DNA from: Symsagittifera roscoffensis
Lineage: Eukaryota > Xenacoelomorpha > Acoela > Convolutidae
Length of the DNA: 64,000 nucleotides
Direction: 5' to 3'
Assembly: GCF_963678635.1 (NCBI RefSeq)
Contig: NC_087068.1
Location: 1,610,001-1,674,000, forward strand
The translations under genes and the position numbers were made by a program. Every line of letters starts with the position of its first letter. The stretch's first letter is position 1. Under the pieces are notes generated by a model. The model saw only the letters and a list, made by a program, of their open reading frames with translations, was not told the origin of the DNA and did no database searches. Of the stretch, positions 1 through 10,882 are shown in pieces.

Positions 1-1004
1 TAAGAGAATACAATTTGGAACTAAAAATGCTGTCTGGTCGAAAGCCTGTATGTAATCAACACAAACAATTTAAGTCATGATACATATAATTCGACATAGA
101 AGTTGTCTTTTATGACTATTTTCTAGGCTATTTGTAATGATCATTTTTCCATGCATAATTATATTTAACGATTGTTTGTTTTGACCAAAGGAGTCAGGTG
201 TTTTCATTTTCTGTTGACCCCAATCACAAAATCACCGCAATTGGGAAATTAAATTGGAATTAGACTTTAAGGTAGAAGTGTTTGTTGAGAAAACAAGAAA
301 TTGATTTGTTGGAAGTGGTGCCATACTTAAACATGGTTCAGTGACGTATTTAATTTGTGTTCACGAATATGAAGCAGGTTTATTGGTGGCTATTTCTGAA
401 GTTGTGAATTAGATAGTTAAAATTCAGCTGCATTTCATGAGTGCAATGACGGAATGTTAGCTGTTGTCTTGAATGGATGCCTAGTTAGTACTAAGGGTCG
501 CTTATATGTTTGACCTTGATTTGACCTGGATGAGCAGAAGGAACGAAAAAAAATTGATTTGAAGAATGGATCTACATATAATTGCATATATTTCAAATAC
601 TGATTGCAAATTAGTTTTAAGTTCTGCTCTTTGGCTGATCTAGTTAGTGCACCACAGGTTCTTTTCTGAGTATTGAACTTTATTGTTGATAGATAGAAAC
701 AGCTGTTCTCACGGCCGAAGGACCAAATAGCAGACAAATTGTGAACCAATCAAAATCCTTTCAGGTGTCCAAAACTGGCTAGATGGTCATATTTTCTTTT
801 AGATAATCAGTATTTTGATTGGATTAAATTTGATTTGGCCATTGTGTCCTTCTGCTAAGAGGGATTCAGCGGATGTGAAGAGTTTCCTTTTGAGTGTTGA
901 GTGTTTCAATCCGATGTTCACGCAACACAAGTAGTGTTGAAGGTTGGGCGTGAAGCAATTCGATGTACATGCAGTTGAAGTGTGTATTGTGTGATTTGTT
1001 TCAG
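1..1004. other. Intron of the ERG channel gene, no exon recognised
   Basis: AT-rich sequence upstream of the first visible ERG exon, ending in a polypyrimidine-TCAG acceptor at 1001-1004. I see no open frame with ERG homology here, so the exons for S1-S5 and the pore must lie before the window. The ORFs on the - strand lack family motifs or codon bias. Confidence 0.6.
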
Positions 1005-1074
1005 CTCTCATGTACGCCTCCATATTCGGAAATGTCTCGGCCATCATCCAGCGACTGTACTCGGGAACCTCGAG
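1005..1074 (+). CDS. erg (KCNH-like): ERG exon: end of S6
   Basis: Acceptor TTTCAG before 1005, donor GTGAGT at 1075. The exon encodes the end of S6, [20 protein letters not shown], which is nearly invariant in ERG channels. It ends in phase 2 (AG), completed by the A that opens the next exon to make Arg. Confidence 0.93.
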
Positions 1075-4000
1075 GTGAGTTTAAATTGCACATGATGGAA
1101 AGGTCATTTTCGATCAGTCATTACCCTTGGCATCAGTTAACAGTTTTACTATGATAAACCTTTGCTTCATTAGTAAATTCACGTGTTTAAACTTGCTTCA
1201 TTATAAATTCAAATTCAATCAAACATCCTGCGCATCTGACTTGCGATTGCAAAGGGCTGTCGTTCGAAATCGGCCGGGACCTGAGTTAGAAATTTTCTGC
1301 TTTTCGGACTATCATCAGGCTGTTTATTTTTGTCGGCTTTCTTCCCGTAATCAAACCGATTCTTTCAGAGTAGACGAATGTAGTTCAGACCCCAAATAGG
1401 TCGAGATGATTTTCTTTCTCGTTTTTTTTTCCAGAAAATGTCGTAAAATTTGTTCAGGCTCAAATTTACTTTTTTTAGCGGTTTGACTTGATTTCTTTTT
1501 GTTCAGTTCATTTCTTTTGTTTAAAGGAAGACAAACTCCAACATCGAACCAGCGAAAAATCATAAATTGTTCCAGAAATTAAAGAGCTTTAAAGTCATGT
1601 ATTTTTGCTTTGGAATTCGGAATATGTTTACTTCTCTGGATTGATTTTTGTTTTCTTTTCAAGCTCAGCTCATTTCGTTTGTTAAAAGGACAGAAAACTT
1701 GGCTATCGAACAGTAAAAGTGTAAAGGTCATGAAAAACATGATCGACTTCTAGTTTCAAAAGTGGATTTAAATTTTGCGACTTGCAACTAGACCGAGATG
1801 TTTGATTGTTAGATACCACACGCAGCTGAGGCGAATCCGCGAGTTCATCAAGTTCCACCAGATCAAGAATCCACTGAAGAACAAACTGGAGGAGTACTTT
1901 CAACACGAGTGGAACTACAGGAATGGAATCGACATGCGATCTGTAAGCAGCCATCATTACCAGTTTAACTCATAATAGATCAAGTTCAAACTCCCATCCC
2001 TAGAGTGTTCAGGCAGGATAGTAATAACACTGTCTGAATTGGATCTTTCAGCCTATCAGAGTCAAGCGTATTACTCGCAGCGCTGGGCAGTTTTATTCTA
2101 AATTGTAAACTGGGTGAAACATCTTTTTTTTTGGGGGGGGGGGGGGGGTGGGGGATTGTTAACTTGATTGCTCATAAATAACTGGCTCTTTTAATCTATA
2201 AAATATTCATCAGTTAGCTGGTGAAGCGTTAATACAAAAACAAGTGGGCAAGTTGATTAGCATACAATTTTTGTAGAAACTTAAGTTAACACAATTTTAC
2301 CAAGCTAAACACTTTTTTATCAATAGGTTTCAGAGGTAAAGTTGATTATTTTAACTGATCAAATGTTCATGACACGCTATGTTATTTTTGAAAAGCACTT
2401 ATGAATGAGTGAGCATGTCTGTTAGTTTGTTTGTTTGCAGGTGCTGCTCACTTTCCCCGAGTGTCTGCAGGCGGACATCAGACTTCACCTGAACAATGTG
2501 CTGCTCAGCAAGTCAAATGTATTCACAGGTTGTTCATCCTTTCCTTTAATCTAATCTGCGGTTGTTCATTGACAGTTGGAGAGATTTAGCTGAATAATAA
2601 TTTTGGGTTGGGGCAAATGTTGTGGACAATCTGGTGCCCCCTATGCCGTTCAACTCAAAATAAATTTCTAGCACACCTCTTTTGGTGAACAACTCCAAGT
2701 TTAAGGCAATATTTACTCAAACGGAGAGTAACTGACTACTCATCCATGCAAACTGCTTCTAATAAGATTGGGTAATGCTCGAAGAATGAGGCATCTATTT
2801 GAGTCTTTTTAAATGTTAGTTTATTTTCTGCTTCTTTCCAGATGCATCTCTGGGCTGTAAGCGTGCACTGGCTCTCAAGTTCGAGACCACCTCCATCCCC
2901 CCGGGAGACAGTCTCATCTTCCAGGGGGACCGACTGGACACTCTCTACTTCATCGCCAGGGGCTCCATAGAGATACTCGGGGGAGAAGACGATGAAGTGG
3001 TCGCCATTCTAGGTAAGTTTGTACCATTCACACTTTCATGGTTTGCTCTCAAATTGTTTCATATCCCAGTGTCGATGAATGCAGTGAACACACTTATAAA
3101 GGCTGTATTAATTTTTTCCGTTTTTTGAGGAAAAAATTGATTAAATATACTTTTTCGCAGTTTGACTTTTGTTTTTTGTCTAAGTTCAGTTCAAGTTCAT
3201 TTGCTAAAAAGACTGGATCCAGTTTTCAAAAGTTGGGTTAGCTTAATTAAGCAACGACGAACGTGGTGAAAAATCTTATAGATCGTGATGTTTTTTTTTC
3301 CAGGAAAAGTCATAAAATTTGTTCACGTTCAATTCAGATTTTTCGCGGTTTGACTTCTGATTTCGTTTCAAGGTCAGCTCATTTAGTTGTTGAAAGGAAG
3401 GAAAACTCCACACTTTTAGTTAGGAAAGTGGATTTCAGATTTCAGGTTTCCCAGCAAAGTCAAAATTTTCGATTGATCCAATTTTCTCAAAGTGTTTATC
3501 AAAAAGAATAAGTTGTTTTTGGAATGCAAAGAGCTTTAAGGCCATCTATTATCTGCTTTGAATTTCGAAAGTGTAGGTTTTTCAAAATAGAAAGGCGTAG
3601 TGTCCTGATATTGCGTTGTCCAAAAGAAACATAGGATTTGATACTTCGTGTTTCCTTGGGGGGGGGGGGGGGGAGCGGATTTTTACTGTAACCATGATGC
3701 AAGAATTTTTTTTCGACATTTTCAACTAGGGTACCGTGATATGTTTGCGTGGTATCGCAAGTGGTGCGAAGCTCCGCCTCGCCTCTGTGAATTTGTTGGA
3801 AACCTGAGGAATGAAGATGAGTTTCTCTCTGATTAGATTCGGAAGATGTGTTTGGGGATGGGGAGGCGTTCGCTGCTAACATGAGTCCCAGAGCAGTAGG
3901 CAAGAGCAACTACGTGGTGAGGGCTTTGACCTATTGCGACCTGCACAAGATCAGACACGAAGATCTCCTCGGTGTGCTAGACTGGTATCCGGAATTCACA

Positions 4001-7000
4001 CAGAGTTTCTACGAGCAGCTGCAGGTCACCTTCTCTCTCAGAGACGTAAGTCGGCTGTCCTTCTAATACTTAGTTAATCGAATCAGTTACATCCTATTCC
4101 AATTGCACAACACTTTCTCTAAGTGTGTTTTTGCTAATCTGAAAATTTTGTTCACCGTGTCCCGAAATACTGATTAACACTCTCCTGATTAAAATGGTCT
4201 CGTGATATCATTTGCTAGAATTTGTGAAGGTGGCTTATATTTTGTAAATCTTTTTCAGATATAAAATCTGCTATTTTTGCGTTCTGCAATGGTGTGAAAA
4301 TTTTTCTTCGGACTCTCAAAAATTGCAGCTGAGTGAATAGTGGAATAACTATCGTTTCAGACAAGTCTGGACACGTCTGGTGCGAAGCCTCCAAATCCAG
4401 ACATGATTCCGATGTCACAGCTCGACCACATCACTGCAGTGTCCCAACGCATGAACAACTACGGGGAGTTCCACAGACGCCAATCGCAGCGACGCCCACT
4501 CCATCCACAGAACCAGCCTGGACAAATGGGGGGATATCACGACTCAACTGCAGACCCCTTCTCGTACTCAGACAGTCGAGTTAATACTGTGGGAATGCCC
4601 AGTGACTATGCTGGTAGGCAGCATTTTTACAACAATGAATGTGTTTTCAGAGCTAAAGGTGTACCATAAACCAACCTTCCTTATTCACTCAAATTCAGCC
4701 CAAAATAGAGGCCATAGTAGAGCAGAGCAGGAGAGGTAGATTCGCCTACATTTATTTTTACGATACATTGCTTGATCTTTTCCGGTTGAAAAATCTTTGT
4801 AAAAAAAGGTCGGATGGTATGAAAACAGACACGCGCACCCATAAACAAACAAAACTTTCCGTTGTTTATAGATAATGGATCATGGCATTTTGCAATATTT
4901 ATGTTTCAGCAAGTCCTAAGATGGCGTCCTCGGACGTGAACTTGCAGCGGGGGTTCCCGGGTCTGAGTCTGGCTCCCAGCATGTCTCTGGACGGCGGCCT
5001 GGAGCCAGCAGCAATTGGAAGTGAGTTGTTGCTCTGTTTTGTCATCTGTTGATGCACAACTTGGCAATTATTTTTACTGAATCTATCATATAACTAGCAT
5101 CCAACCAGTTTCCTACAACCGATTAACTTCGAAAGAAAAGTTTTTTTTCAATTATTTTTTGGTAAAGTTTTCGAATTAGGTTTTTGTCAAAAAAATGACT
5201 TCAAAAGATGGCCGAATATCTTCTTCCTCTCTCAGTGTGAAACATGAATATTTATACTTCGCGCAACATTTGCATGATGGCCGGTTCGATTTCTCATTTT
5301 ATCTATGGTTTGCCGAGTTGTAGTGAGCAAGCTATGGCTTTGCGAAGGCTTTGTGTTGATAATGAAACTTGTTTGGCTGCCTAAATTTAAAAAGGTGCTC
5401 AAAAAGGATTATGAAAGCCAAGAAATTTGTGTCCAGTTTTTGATGTGGATTTTGAAGATGTTATGTGAAAAGTGTGTTTGATTGATTTAGAATCTCCTCC
5501 CATCTCAGGTGGTGGGCCAGTGCAATTGTCTCGTGGGGATCTGAAGGTGCTGCACTCTCGCATGTCCCAGCTGGAGAACAAGCTGGACGAGATGGAACTC
5601 AACATCACATCCCAACTGCACTTCATCACACAGTCTCTCATGCTACAGATAAACAACAACAACAGCAACAACAAACAGCAGCAGCAGCAACATCATCTAC
5701 AGAACATTAACAACAACAACACACTCTATCCTAACCAGTGAGTTAGATTGGACGGTAGAGATAATATTTAATCAGTTCTATAGGTTGATTCTTTTTAGCA
5801 AATGCAACAAAAACGTATTTAGTTCGTATTCAGGATGAACACCCGTTCTCATAAAGAACCGTTCAACTTTTTTGTAACTTCATTCGTTGATAAATGACCT
5901 TAAACTTCGGTCTATCTTTTTTCACTTGTGAAAGTTTTCTTTTTCATTATTTATGTATGTTCACCTTGTTTTTTCATTACAATAGCAATCAGCTTAGTGT
6001 ATTATTAGCAATCAGCTTAGTGAACCTAATTGGAAATTTCGTTGTAGCATTGGAAATTGCATAGCATCTGTTCTTTGTTTTACTTGTGGCTTGTGCTTGG
6101 TAGCCATTAAGGTTCCGCGGCTGAGTGGATCTCTAGGTCGCAGTTTCGAATCTCAGCCGTAGCCGATTTTTTTTTACTTATTCGAGACTCAATTCTAATT
6201 TTTCTTATTGCACTTTAAAGAGATAGTGTTTGTCCTGTACTCGCTAGTGTTTGCGAAGCGAAGCTTCGCCTCTGTGTATAACCTTGTCACCGTTCAGTGC
6301 CCTTCCAACTCGGTATAGGGGTGAAGCACGGGACTCATGAACTTTAGGTATGTGAATCGGCCCTCGTCGGGGCACTGTTATGACTTATAAGAAATTGACT
6401 ATGCTTTTTATGGCTTTTCAACTGTTTTTAGGCCCCTCTCAACTGGTACAGTTGTAAAGCATACGCCTTCGGAACATCAGGTCCAGGGTTCGAGTCCCGG
6501 TTGGACATTTTTTTTCGGTGTTGAAATAATTTGTTTGAAATTTCGGACTGTCATTTGTCAACTTACTTTTTGTCGTCTCGCATCGATTTTTTTCTTCAAA
6601 GCATCAATTTTTTGTGTTTAAGAAATTTATACTTAAGTTCAAAGTGTGTTCCTAATATGTTACTAGTCTGTAGTTTGTAAGTTTTCTATTTTTAGTTTAT
6701 TTAACTATATATTTTTTTATCGCGTAAATTGGTTTGACTTATGCTATTTTGACTTAGTTAGCTCGTTTTGCGTGATATAAATTGAAAAAATTGATTCTTA
6801 TGCTTTCGTGCATTTCAAAGGACGGAGCTTCAAACTTAGATTTTTTCTTTTTGTTTTCCACGCAAAACCAGCTACCACAAGTAATCATCAGACTGGGTTG
6901 AGTTATATATCGTGTGAAAGCCCTTTCAGTCGTAATTCGAACCACGAAAAATTTCTGGGAAGCAAAAACTTCAAAAAATTGGAAAAATTCTGCAATAAAA

Positions 7001-7865
7001 TTTCAAAAAAAAATGAAATCTTATGATTTTTTTATTTCTGTTTTTCTAGTCAATTTTCTAAAAAATGCTTGTGTCTTATTTGACTGAATTACTATGAATG
7101 TCAAATATATGTAAAATATAGTTTTACATTAGACTTTTTTGTCTCCTCACGCAGAAAAACTAATTTGAAGAAAAAAGCTTTATCTTGTAGTTTTTTTGAA
7201 CGTTCGGAACATTCTGTGCTACCTGCACAGTAACCGGCTATCCTTATTTCGTTTTGTTGTCGATTACAATTTTCGTTTTATTTTCATAATTTCGTTTTGT
7301 TTTAGAAAATCGTTTTGTTTTCGAATATCGTTTTGTTTTCGAAAATCGTTTTATTTTCGATTCAACTTGCGTCTACCAAACTTTTGTCGGCTTAGTTGCC
7401 GCTCCTTTATTGGTTTTTAGCGGCGGTATTTTCATTTGGCATATTTGTCTCTAATGGAAGATCGAAACCAATATGTTAGTTTGTAGATGGTTTTATTCGA
7501 TTTTTAGCCGCAGGTTTTTCGAATTGTTTCGATCGCTTGGTCTCATTTTCTGTCTGCTAATTTACAATGCCTTGTTTGTCTATTATTGCAATTGTTGCGA
7601 AGATCCACTTTGCTTCTGTGTTGATTCTACATGCGCTCTTTGTTGTTTTAGAAGACATCAGCCTCATTCATTACAACAACCTCATCTGCACAACTCCTAC
7701 TCTTTCGGAGGACCAGCAAAGTCTCCTTTTGTCCCCTCGCCTCTAGTTACATCAGGCACAGATGACATAGCAAGTGGAGGAGACCACTTCTCGAGGCTGT
7801 TAACAGAAACCAAGCTGACAGAGCCTACGAACACAATCAGCAAATCTTCTTCCTCGCATTGTTAA
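1005..7865 (+). CDS. erg (KCNH-like): ERG-type (KCNH2/6/7 family) voltage-gated K+ channel, C-terminal part, nine exons
   Basis: Join 1005-1074, 1813-1942, 2441-2528, 2842-3012, 3837-4045, 4361-4613, 4910-5020, 5491-5737, 7652-7865. All phases agree, giving 496 visible residues. ERG channels are plasma-membrane K+ channels that repolarise excitable cells. Order seen: end of S6 ([20 protein letters not shown]), C-linker ([20 protein letters not shown]), cyclic-nucleotide-binding homology domain with FPECLQADI and [11 protein letters not shown], and the intrinsic-ligand position as FSL in TFSLRD (FNL in vertebrate ERG). A low-complexity region, a predicted coiled coil ([18 protein letters not shown], tetramerisation in the family) and an Asn/Gln-rich tail follow. 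The family assignment is firm. The 5' end is cut by the window edge, and the last three exons are supported by splice phase rather than homology. Confidence 0.93.
1400..1640 (+). repeat. Dispersed intronic repeat, copy 1
   Basis: A T-rich unit containing GGTCGAGATG then TTTTTTTCCAGAAAATG, TTCGTTTGTTAAAGGA-like text and GAGCTTTAAAGTCATGTATT. The same order of blocks recurs at 3100-3570 and 8866-9215. The family is unidentified and no terminal repeats were recognised. Confidence 0.6.
1813..1942 (+). CDS. erg (KCNH-like): ERG exon: C-linker
   Basis: Acceptor TTAG, donor GTAAGC. It encodes [20 protein letters not shown] and then the [16 protein letters not shown] stretch, the C-linker helices that couple the gate to the cytoplasmic domain. 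Ends in phase 0. Confidence 0.95.
2133..2154 (+). repeat. Poly-G tract in an ERG intron
   Basis: Sixteen G, one T and five G after a T run. Other long G runs lie at 3658-3673, 24684, 24952 and 57541, mostly inside small transposons. Confidence 0.9.
2441..2528 (+). CDS. erg (KCNH-like): ERG exon: end of C-linker
   Basis: Acceptor TTTGCAG, donor GTTGTT. It encodes [18 protein letters not shown] and continues to NVFTG-. FPECLQADI is diagnostic of ERG. Ends in phase 1. Confidence 0.94.
2842..3012 (+). CDS. erg (KCNH-like): ERG exon: first half of the CNB homology domain
   Basis: Acceptor TTCCAG, donor GTAAGT. It encodes a domain segment with [20 protein letters not shown] followed by RGSIEILGG and VVAIL. 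These are the beta strands of the cyclic-nucleotide-binding homology domain. Ends in phase 1. Confidence 0.95.
3100..3570 (+). repeat. Dispersed intronic repeat, copy 2
   Basis: Shares with copies at 1400 and 8866 the blocks GATGTTTTTTTTTCCAGGAA, the CGGTTTGACTTCTGATTTC block and GAGCTTTAAGGCCATCTATT, in the same order. A poly-G run at 3658-3673 follows. No coding content. Confidence 0.6.
3837..4045 (+). CDS. erg (KCNH-like): ERG exon: second half of the CNB homology domain
   Basis: Acceptor GATTAG, donor GTAAGT. It reads DVFGDGEAF, then [29 protein letters not shown] and VTFSLRD. It lacks the canonical phosphate-binding Arg pattern of true cyclic-nucleotide sites, as expected for ERG. FSL occupies the self-liganding strand. 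Ends in phase 0. Confidence 0.95.
4361..4613 (+). CDS. erg (KCNH-like): ERG exon: post-CNBHD linker
   Basis: Acceptor TTTCAG, donor GTAGGC. It starts with [14 protein letters not shown] directly after LRD and continues as a Ser/Pro/Gln-rich segment without a named domain. Phases 0 in and 1 out fit both neighbours. Confidence 0.85.
4910..5020 (+). CDS. erg (KCNH-like): ERG exon: C-terminal linker
   Basis: Acceptor TTTCAG, donor GTGAGT. It encodes [20 protein letters not shown] and further low-complexity sequence. It is GC-richer than its introns and the frame is open in the expected phase. Confidence 0.82.
5491..5737 (+). CDS. erg (KCNH-like): ERG exon: predicted C-terminal coiled coil
   Basis: Acceptor GATTTAG. 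It encodes a heptad-like stretch ([20 protein letters not shown]) and then Asn/Gln repeats encoded by CAACAA and CAGCAG runs. If the donor GTGAGT at 5738 is not used, the frame stops two codons later. If it is used, the CA joins the A at 7652 in frame. Both isoform ends are possible. I prefer splicing because phase and sequence character continue. Confidence 0.82.
6040..6275 (+). repeat. tRNA-headed SINE-like repeat, copy 1
   Basis: Begins near GGAAATTGCATAGCATCTGT. It carries a tRNA-like block with CCGCGGCTGAGTGG (A-box-like) and AGTTTCGAATCTC (B-box-like), then TTATTCGAGACTC, TTGCACTTTAAAGAG and CTCGCTAGTGTTTGCGAAGC. Related copies lie at 9466-9690 and, split by an insertion, at 46000-46740. 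The shared body after a pol III-like head suggests a tRNA-derived SINE. Confidence 0.6.
6431..6506 (+). repeat. tRNA-like segment with a perfect B box (SINE head or tRNA relic)
   Basis: About 76 bp, tRNA-sized, with GGGTTCGAGTCCC (perfect B box and T stem) followed by a T run that could end pol III transcription. The ends GGCCCCT and GGTTGGAC do not pair as an acceptor stem and the A box is poor, so I call a relic or SINE head rather than a working tRNA gene. Confidence 0.55.
6520..7245 (+). repeat. Dispersed repeat ending in CGGAACATTCTGTGCT
   Basis: The T-rich body (for example TTTTCTAGTCAATTTTCTAA near 7046) and the end CGTTCGGAACATTCTGTGCT recur in kinesin intron DNA at 44200-44905. The family is unrecognised. 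The left boundary is uncertain. Confidence 0.5.
7255..7365 (+). repeat. Short tandem repeat in the last ERG intron
   Basis: Four to five imperfect units of about 18 bp based on CGTTTTGTTTTCGAAAAT. Non-coding, 0.3 kb upstream of the terminal exon. Confidence 0.75.
7652..7865 (+). CDS. erg (KCNH-like): ERG terminal exon
   Basis: Acceptor TTGTTTTAG. It opens with [18 protein letters not shown], continuing the His/Gln/Asn-rich tail, and ends with SKSSSSHC and TAA at 7863-7865. No named domain. Phase 2 fits the donor at 5738. Confidence 0.78.
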
Positions 7866-8505
7866 AACAAATAACCGGTTCACAAAATGAACATCAATTT
7901 AGAACTGTGTTGTGAAGAAAAGTGGAGGTCACAAAATGAAGATGAGCTTTAGGGAAATATTCTACATCTGTTACAATCAGAATGAGCATCTGTTACTTCA
8001 CTAATCACTGTTCTCAGGGCCAGATGGTTCTTAACGAGATCTTCCAAAATGGGCTTCCGAAAAATGCCGAAATTATCATGTCTTCTATCTGTTATTGTCT
8101 GGATTGCAATTTGAAATTGATCTTGTTCCGAGGATCTTGTTGAGATTTGAAGTCTTGATATCAAAAGCAGTTTCTACCGGTCATATGATTGAAGGCAAAC
8201 TTTGAGGTTGGTGAGATGCGCAAGCTAATTTATCTGGTTATCTTCAATCACAAGAATCTGGAGTATTCGAAAATGGAAGTCCAAATCAGAACTGTACTAA
8301 ATATTTAAAAAAACTTGATATCTGTACTTGATTTTGCAATGTTAAGATCAGGCCAGGTTTAGTTGTTCCTGCGTTGTGCTGAATTTGTATCGAATTGTTG
8401 TTACTTCAAGTGCAATTATTTATACACTTGTACACTTAGATTACAATAACTGTTCATTCACGTTACATTGCTTATTTAGTTGCTTCGTCTTAGTGAGCTG
8501 TTTTA

Positions 8506-8608
8506 AATAAATTGAGAATCTACGTGGGCAGTGTTCCTCTGCTTCTATGCAGAATTTGAATGGAAAGACTGCATTTGAAAATTCGTATGTTTTCATTTTA
8601 TGAATAAA
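8506..8608 (+). terminator. Candidate polyadenylation signals of the ERG gene
   Basis: AATAAA hexamers at 8506-8511 and 8603-8608 lie 0.64-0.74 kb after the ERG stop codon, a normal 3' UTR length. Inference only, since no cleavage site can be proven from sequence. Confidence 0.45.
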
Positions 8609-8865
8609 GAAGCTACTGTTGAAATGTTGTTTTAGTTTCGCTTTTCAAATCTGACTTATTTACACGAGCCAATTTTAGTAAGCATTAGTGTTGTACTAAG
8701 ACTATTCTTTGTTTTTCTAACGTAAGACGCAGCCTAAGTCGCTAAACTTTTGAGGCACCTAAACGGCTTATTGATGGCATGTGTATTGACATAAGAATAA
8801 AAATAAGTTGACACAGTTGATGCATTTTTAAGAGTAATGAACGTACTGAAGACTCATATAGGTCT

Positions 8866-9215
8866 TGCTGTTTTTTTTCAGGAAAGTCTTAAAATATTGA
8901 TCCACTTAGGTATATATGCACTTTTTGAGTTCAATTGAAATTAATCTGCTGAAAGTGACGTAAATATCACTCTCCAAATACGAACGTGCAAATGGCGCGA
9001 AAAACCGTGAATGATTAATAGTTTCAAAAAGGAATTTAATTTTTATATTTTCAGAGGAATAAAAACTTTACCTGTTGATCCATCTTTGTCAAATTTGGTT
9101 ATTGTTATTAAAAAAGCGCCAATCATAAGTCGTTCTAAAAATTCAAAGAGCTAAAAGGGCATCTATTTTTTTCCTTGAAATTCGAAAATTGAGCTTTTTC
9201 AACAAAGTTAGTATT
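8866..9215 (+). repeat. Dispersed intronic-type repeat, copy 3
   Basis: Diverged copy of the units at 1400 and 3100: TTTTTTTTCAGGAAAGTCTT near the start and CAAAGAGCTAAAAGGGCATC near 9150. Intergenic, downstream of the ERG polyadenylation signals. Confidence 0.5.
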
Positions 9216-9465
9216 TTTTGTTCACTTGCGTTCATTACTCTTTTCCAATCTTCGATTGGCTATGTTTAATTCATCAGATGAACCAAAAAAGCCATTTGTT
9301 TCAAACAACATAACAATAATAAAAACTCGATTGCAGAAGTTTTCTAACTCAATATATCTTGCAATCTTTGAAAGGAATAATTTATGCATTTTGCTTTCCA
9401 AACTACTTCTCGCAAAATTGTGTCAATTTGTATTTGGTGCCATTTTTGCTGCATCGCATTGGCAA

Positions 9466-9690
9466 TTTGTTAGCATATGTAGCTGCTTTATTTGTGACTA
9501 GTGTTTGCCGGTTGTTAAGCATTCGTGGCCGGGAGGGCAGGGCGTGAGGCTACAATTCTCGAAGTTGCAGGTTCGAAGTTCATACGCAGCAAAGTGTTAC
9601 TAATTCGAGGCTTATTTCTATCTTTTATCAATTTTCAAAATTGTGCTTTTTTGTGTTCTCGCTAGTGTTTGCGGAGCGCAGCTTTGCCTC
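9466..9690 (+). repeat. tRNA-headed SINE-like repeat, copy 2
   Basis: Shares GCTTTATTTGTGACTAGTGT, a B-box-like GCAGGTTCGAAGTTC, TTCGAGGCTTATT and CTCGCTAGTGTTTGCGGAGC with the copies at 6040 and 46000. The order of blocks is the same. Confidence 0.6.
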
Positions 9691-9699
9691 TATGTAAAT

Positions 9700-10143
9700 G
9701 TATTGGTTTTCAAAGTATTAACTGAAGCAAACTGCAATAATGACGAATTTTTGCAAATAGTTGAACAATTAAATCTACTTAACCGGTTGAAACATGAAAC
9801 CGATCTGCTCGCCATATTTATCTAGGATGTGGCGGTAAATGCTATACCAGACAGCCTTAGCTACGAAAGTTGGTGTAGATACTTCTTTGTGTACGTGCAC
9901 GGTACAAGCATAGTCTTTCCAAAACCTTTGAAGTTACAAAAAATCAATGCGTATTCCACTAAAAACAATAAAAAAAACGAAACGAATTGTCCTTAATTGA
10001 GGTTGCGTTCTAGTTTCTGAAGGAAGAGTTATTACACTTTTGCGAGCAACTTTGTTTTACGAATGCTTCAGAGCTATTTTGACTTCGCGCATATGTTTTC
10101 ATGTTGTCTTCATATTAAATTCTCATTCAATGTATACAACCAA
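9700..10143. other. Intergenic, nothing recognised
   Basis: AT-rich sequence between a SINE-like repeat and the Tc1-like palindrome. No gene, RNA or repeat structure that I can support. Confidence 0.5.
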
Positions 10144-10145
10144 TA

Positions 10146-10882
10146 CAGTGCTGATTTAAATTATTCGGACAAAATGAACAAAACTTGAGTTTTCAAACGC
10201 GTTTTTCTCAAATTGTGTGAAGATAAGACAAAAAGTGAAGAGAACAAAAGTTGTTTAAAATTTCATCAGAATTATTATGGTCTAATTTTCTCTCCGAATT
10301 TCTCAACCAACATTTTACCCCGAAAATGGGTAACTTTGTTTTTTTTTTTTCATATAACCAAAAATTACGCTGAAACTACTTTGTTAATTGATAAGAAAAT
10401 AATATCACAAGAAGCCTCCTACACAGCCCAACAAAGTTAAACAAGAGTTAAATCTCCAAAAACTAGTATAAGAGAAAAAATTTTTACTTGATAGTCAATA
10501 AATGTGATTTTTACTGTATAAAACCCAGAACCTCTGTTTAAAAACAAATTATCAACAATTTGGGCAATATTTTGGAGAATTGAACCTTATTTAACTTTGT
10601 TTGGCTGTGTAAGAGGCTTCTTGTGATATAATTTTCTTATCAATTAACAAAGTAGTTTCAGCGTAATTTTTGATTATGTGAAAAAGCACCAAAGTTACCC
10701 ATTTTTGGGTAAAATGTTGGTTGAGGAATTCGGAGAGAAAATTACACCATATTAATTCTGATGAAATTCTATGCAACTTTTGTTCCCTTCACTTTTTGTC
10801 TAATCTTAACCCAATTTGAGAAAAACGCGTTTGAAAATTCAAGTTAAGTTCGTTTTGTCCGGATAATTTGAATCAGCACTAG
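10146..10882. mobile_element. Tc1/mariner-like palindromic nonautonomous element
   Basis: Two inverted arms of about 310 bp (10146-10460 and 10571-10880) around a 110-bp spacer. The outer end reads TA then CAGTGCTGATTTAAATTA; the other end, reverse-complemented, reads AGTGCTGATTCAAATTATCC. Tc1 elements begin CAGTGCTGG and insert at TA. The open frames in the arms (10213-10440 +, 10591-10776 -) mirror each other and have no transposase motif, so this is a fold-back MITE. Confidence 0.72.

Noticed and set aside
3499-3909. A 136-codon frame on the - strand.
   Set aside because: It overlaps the ERG exon at 3837-4045 on the other strand and a poly-G run. Its proline run reads from that G tract.
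6431-6506. Functional tRNA gene.
   Set aside because: B box is perfect, but the acceptor ends do not pair and the A box is poor.
10213-10440. Matching open frames in both arms of the palindrome (10213-10440 + and 10591-10776 -).
   Set aside because: They are the same sequence seen twice because of the inverted repeat. No transposase motif.
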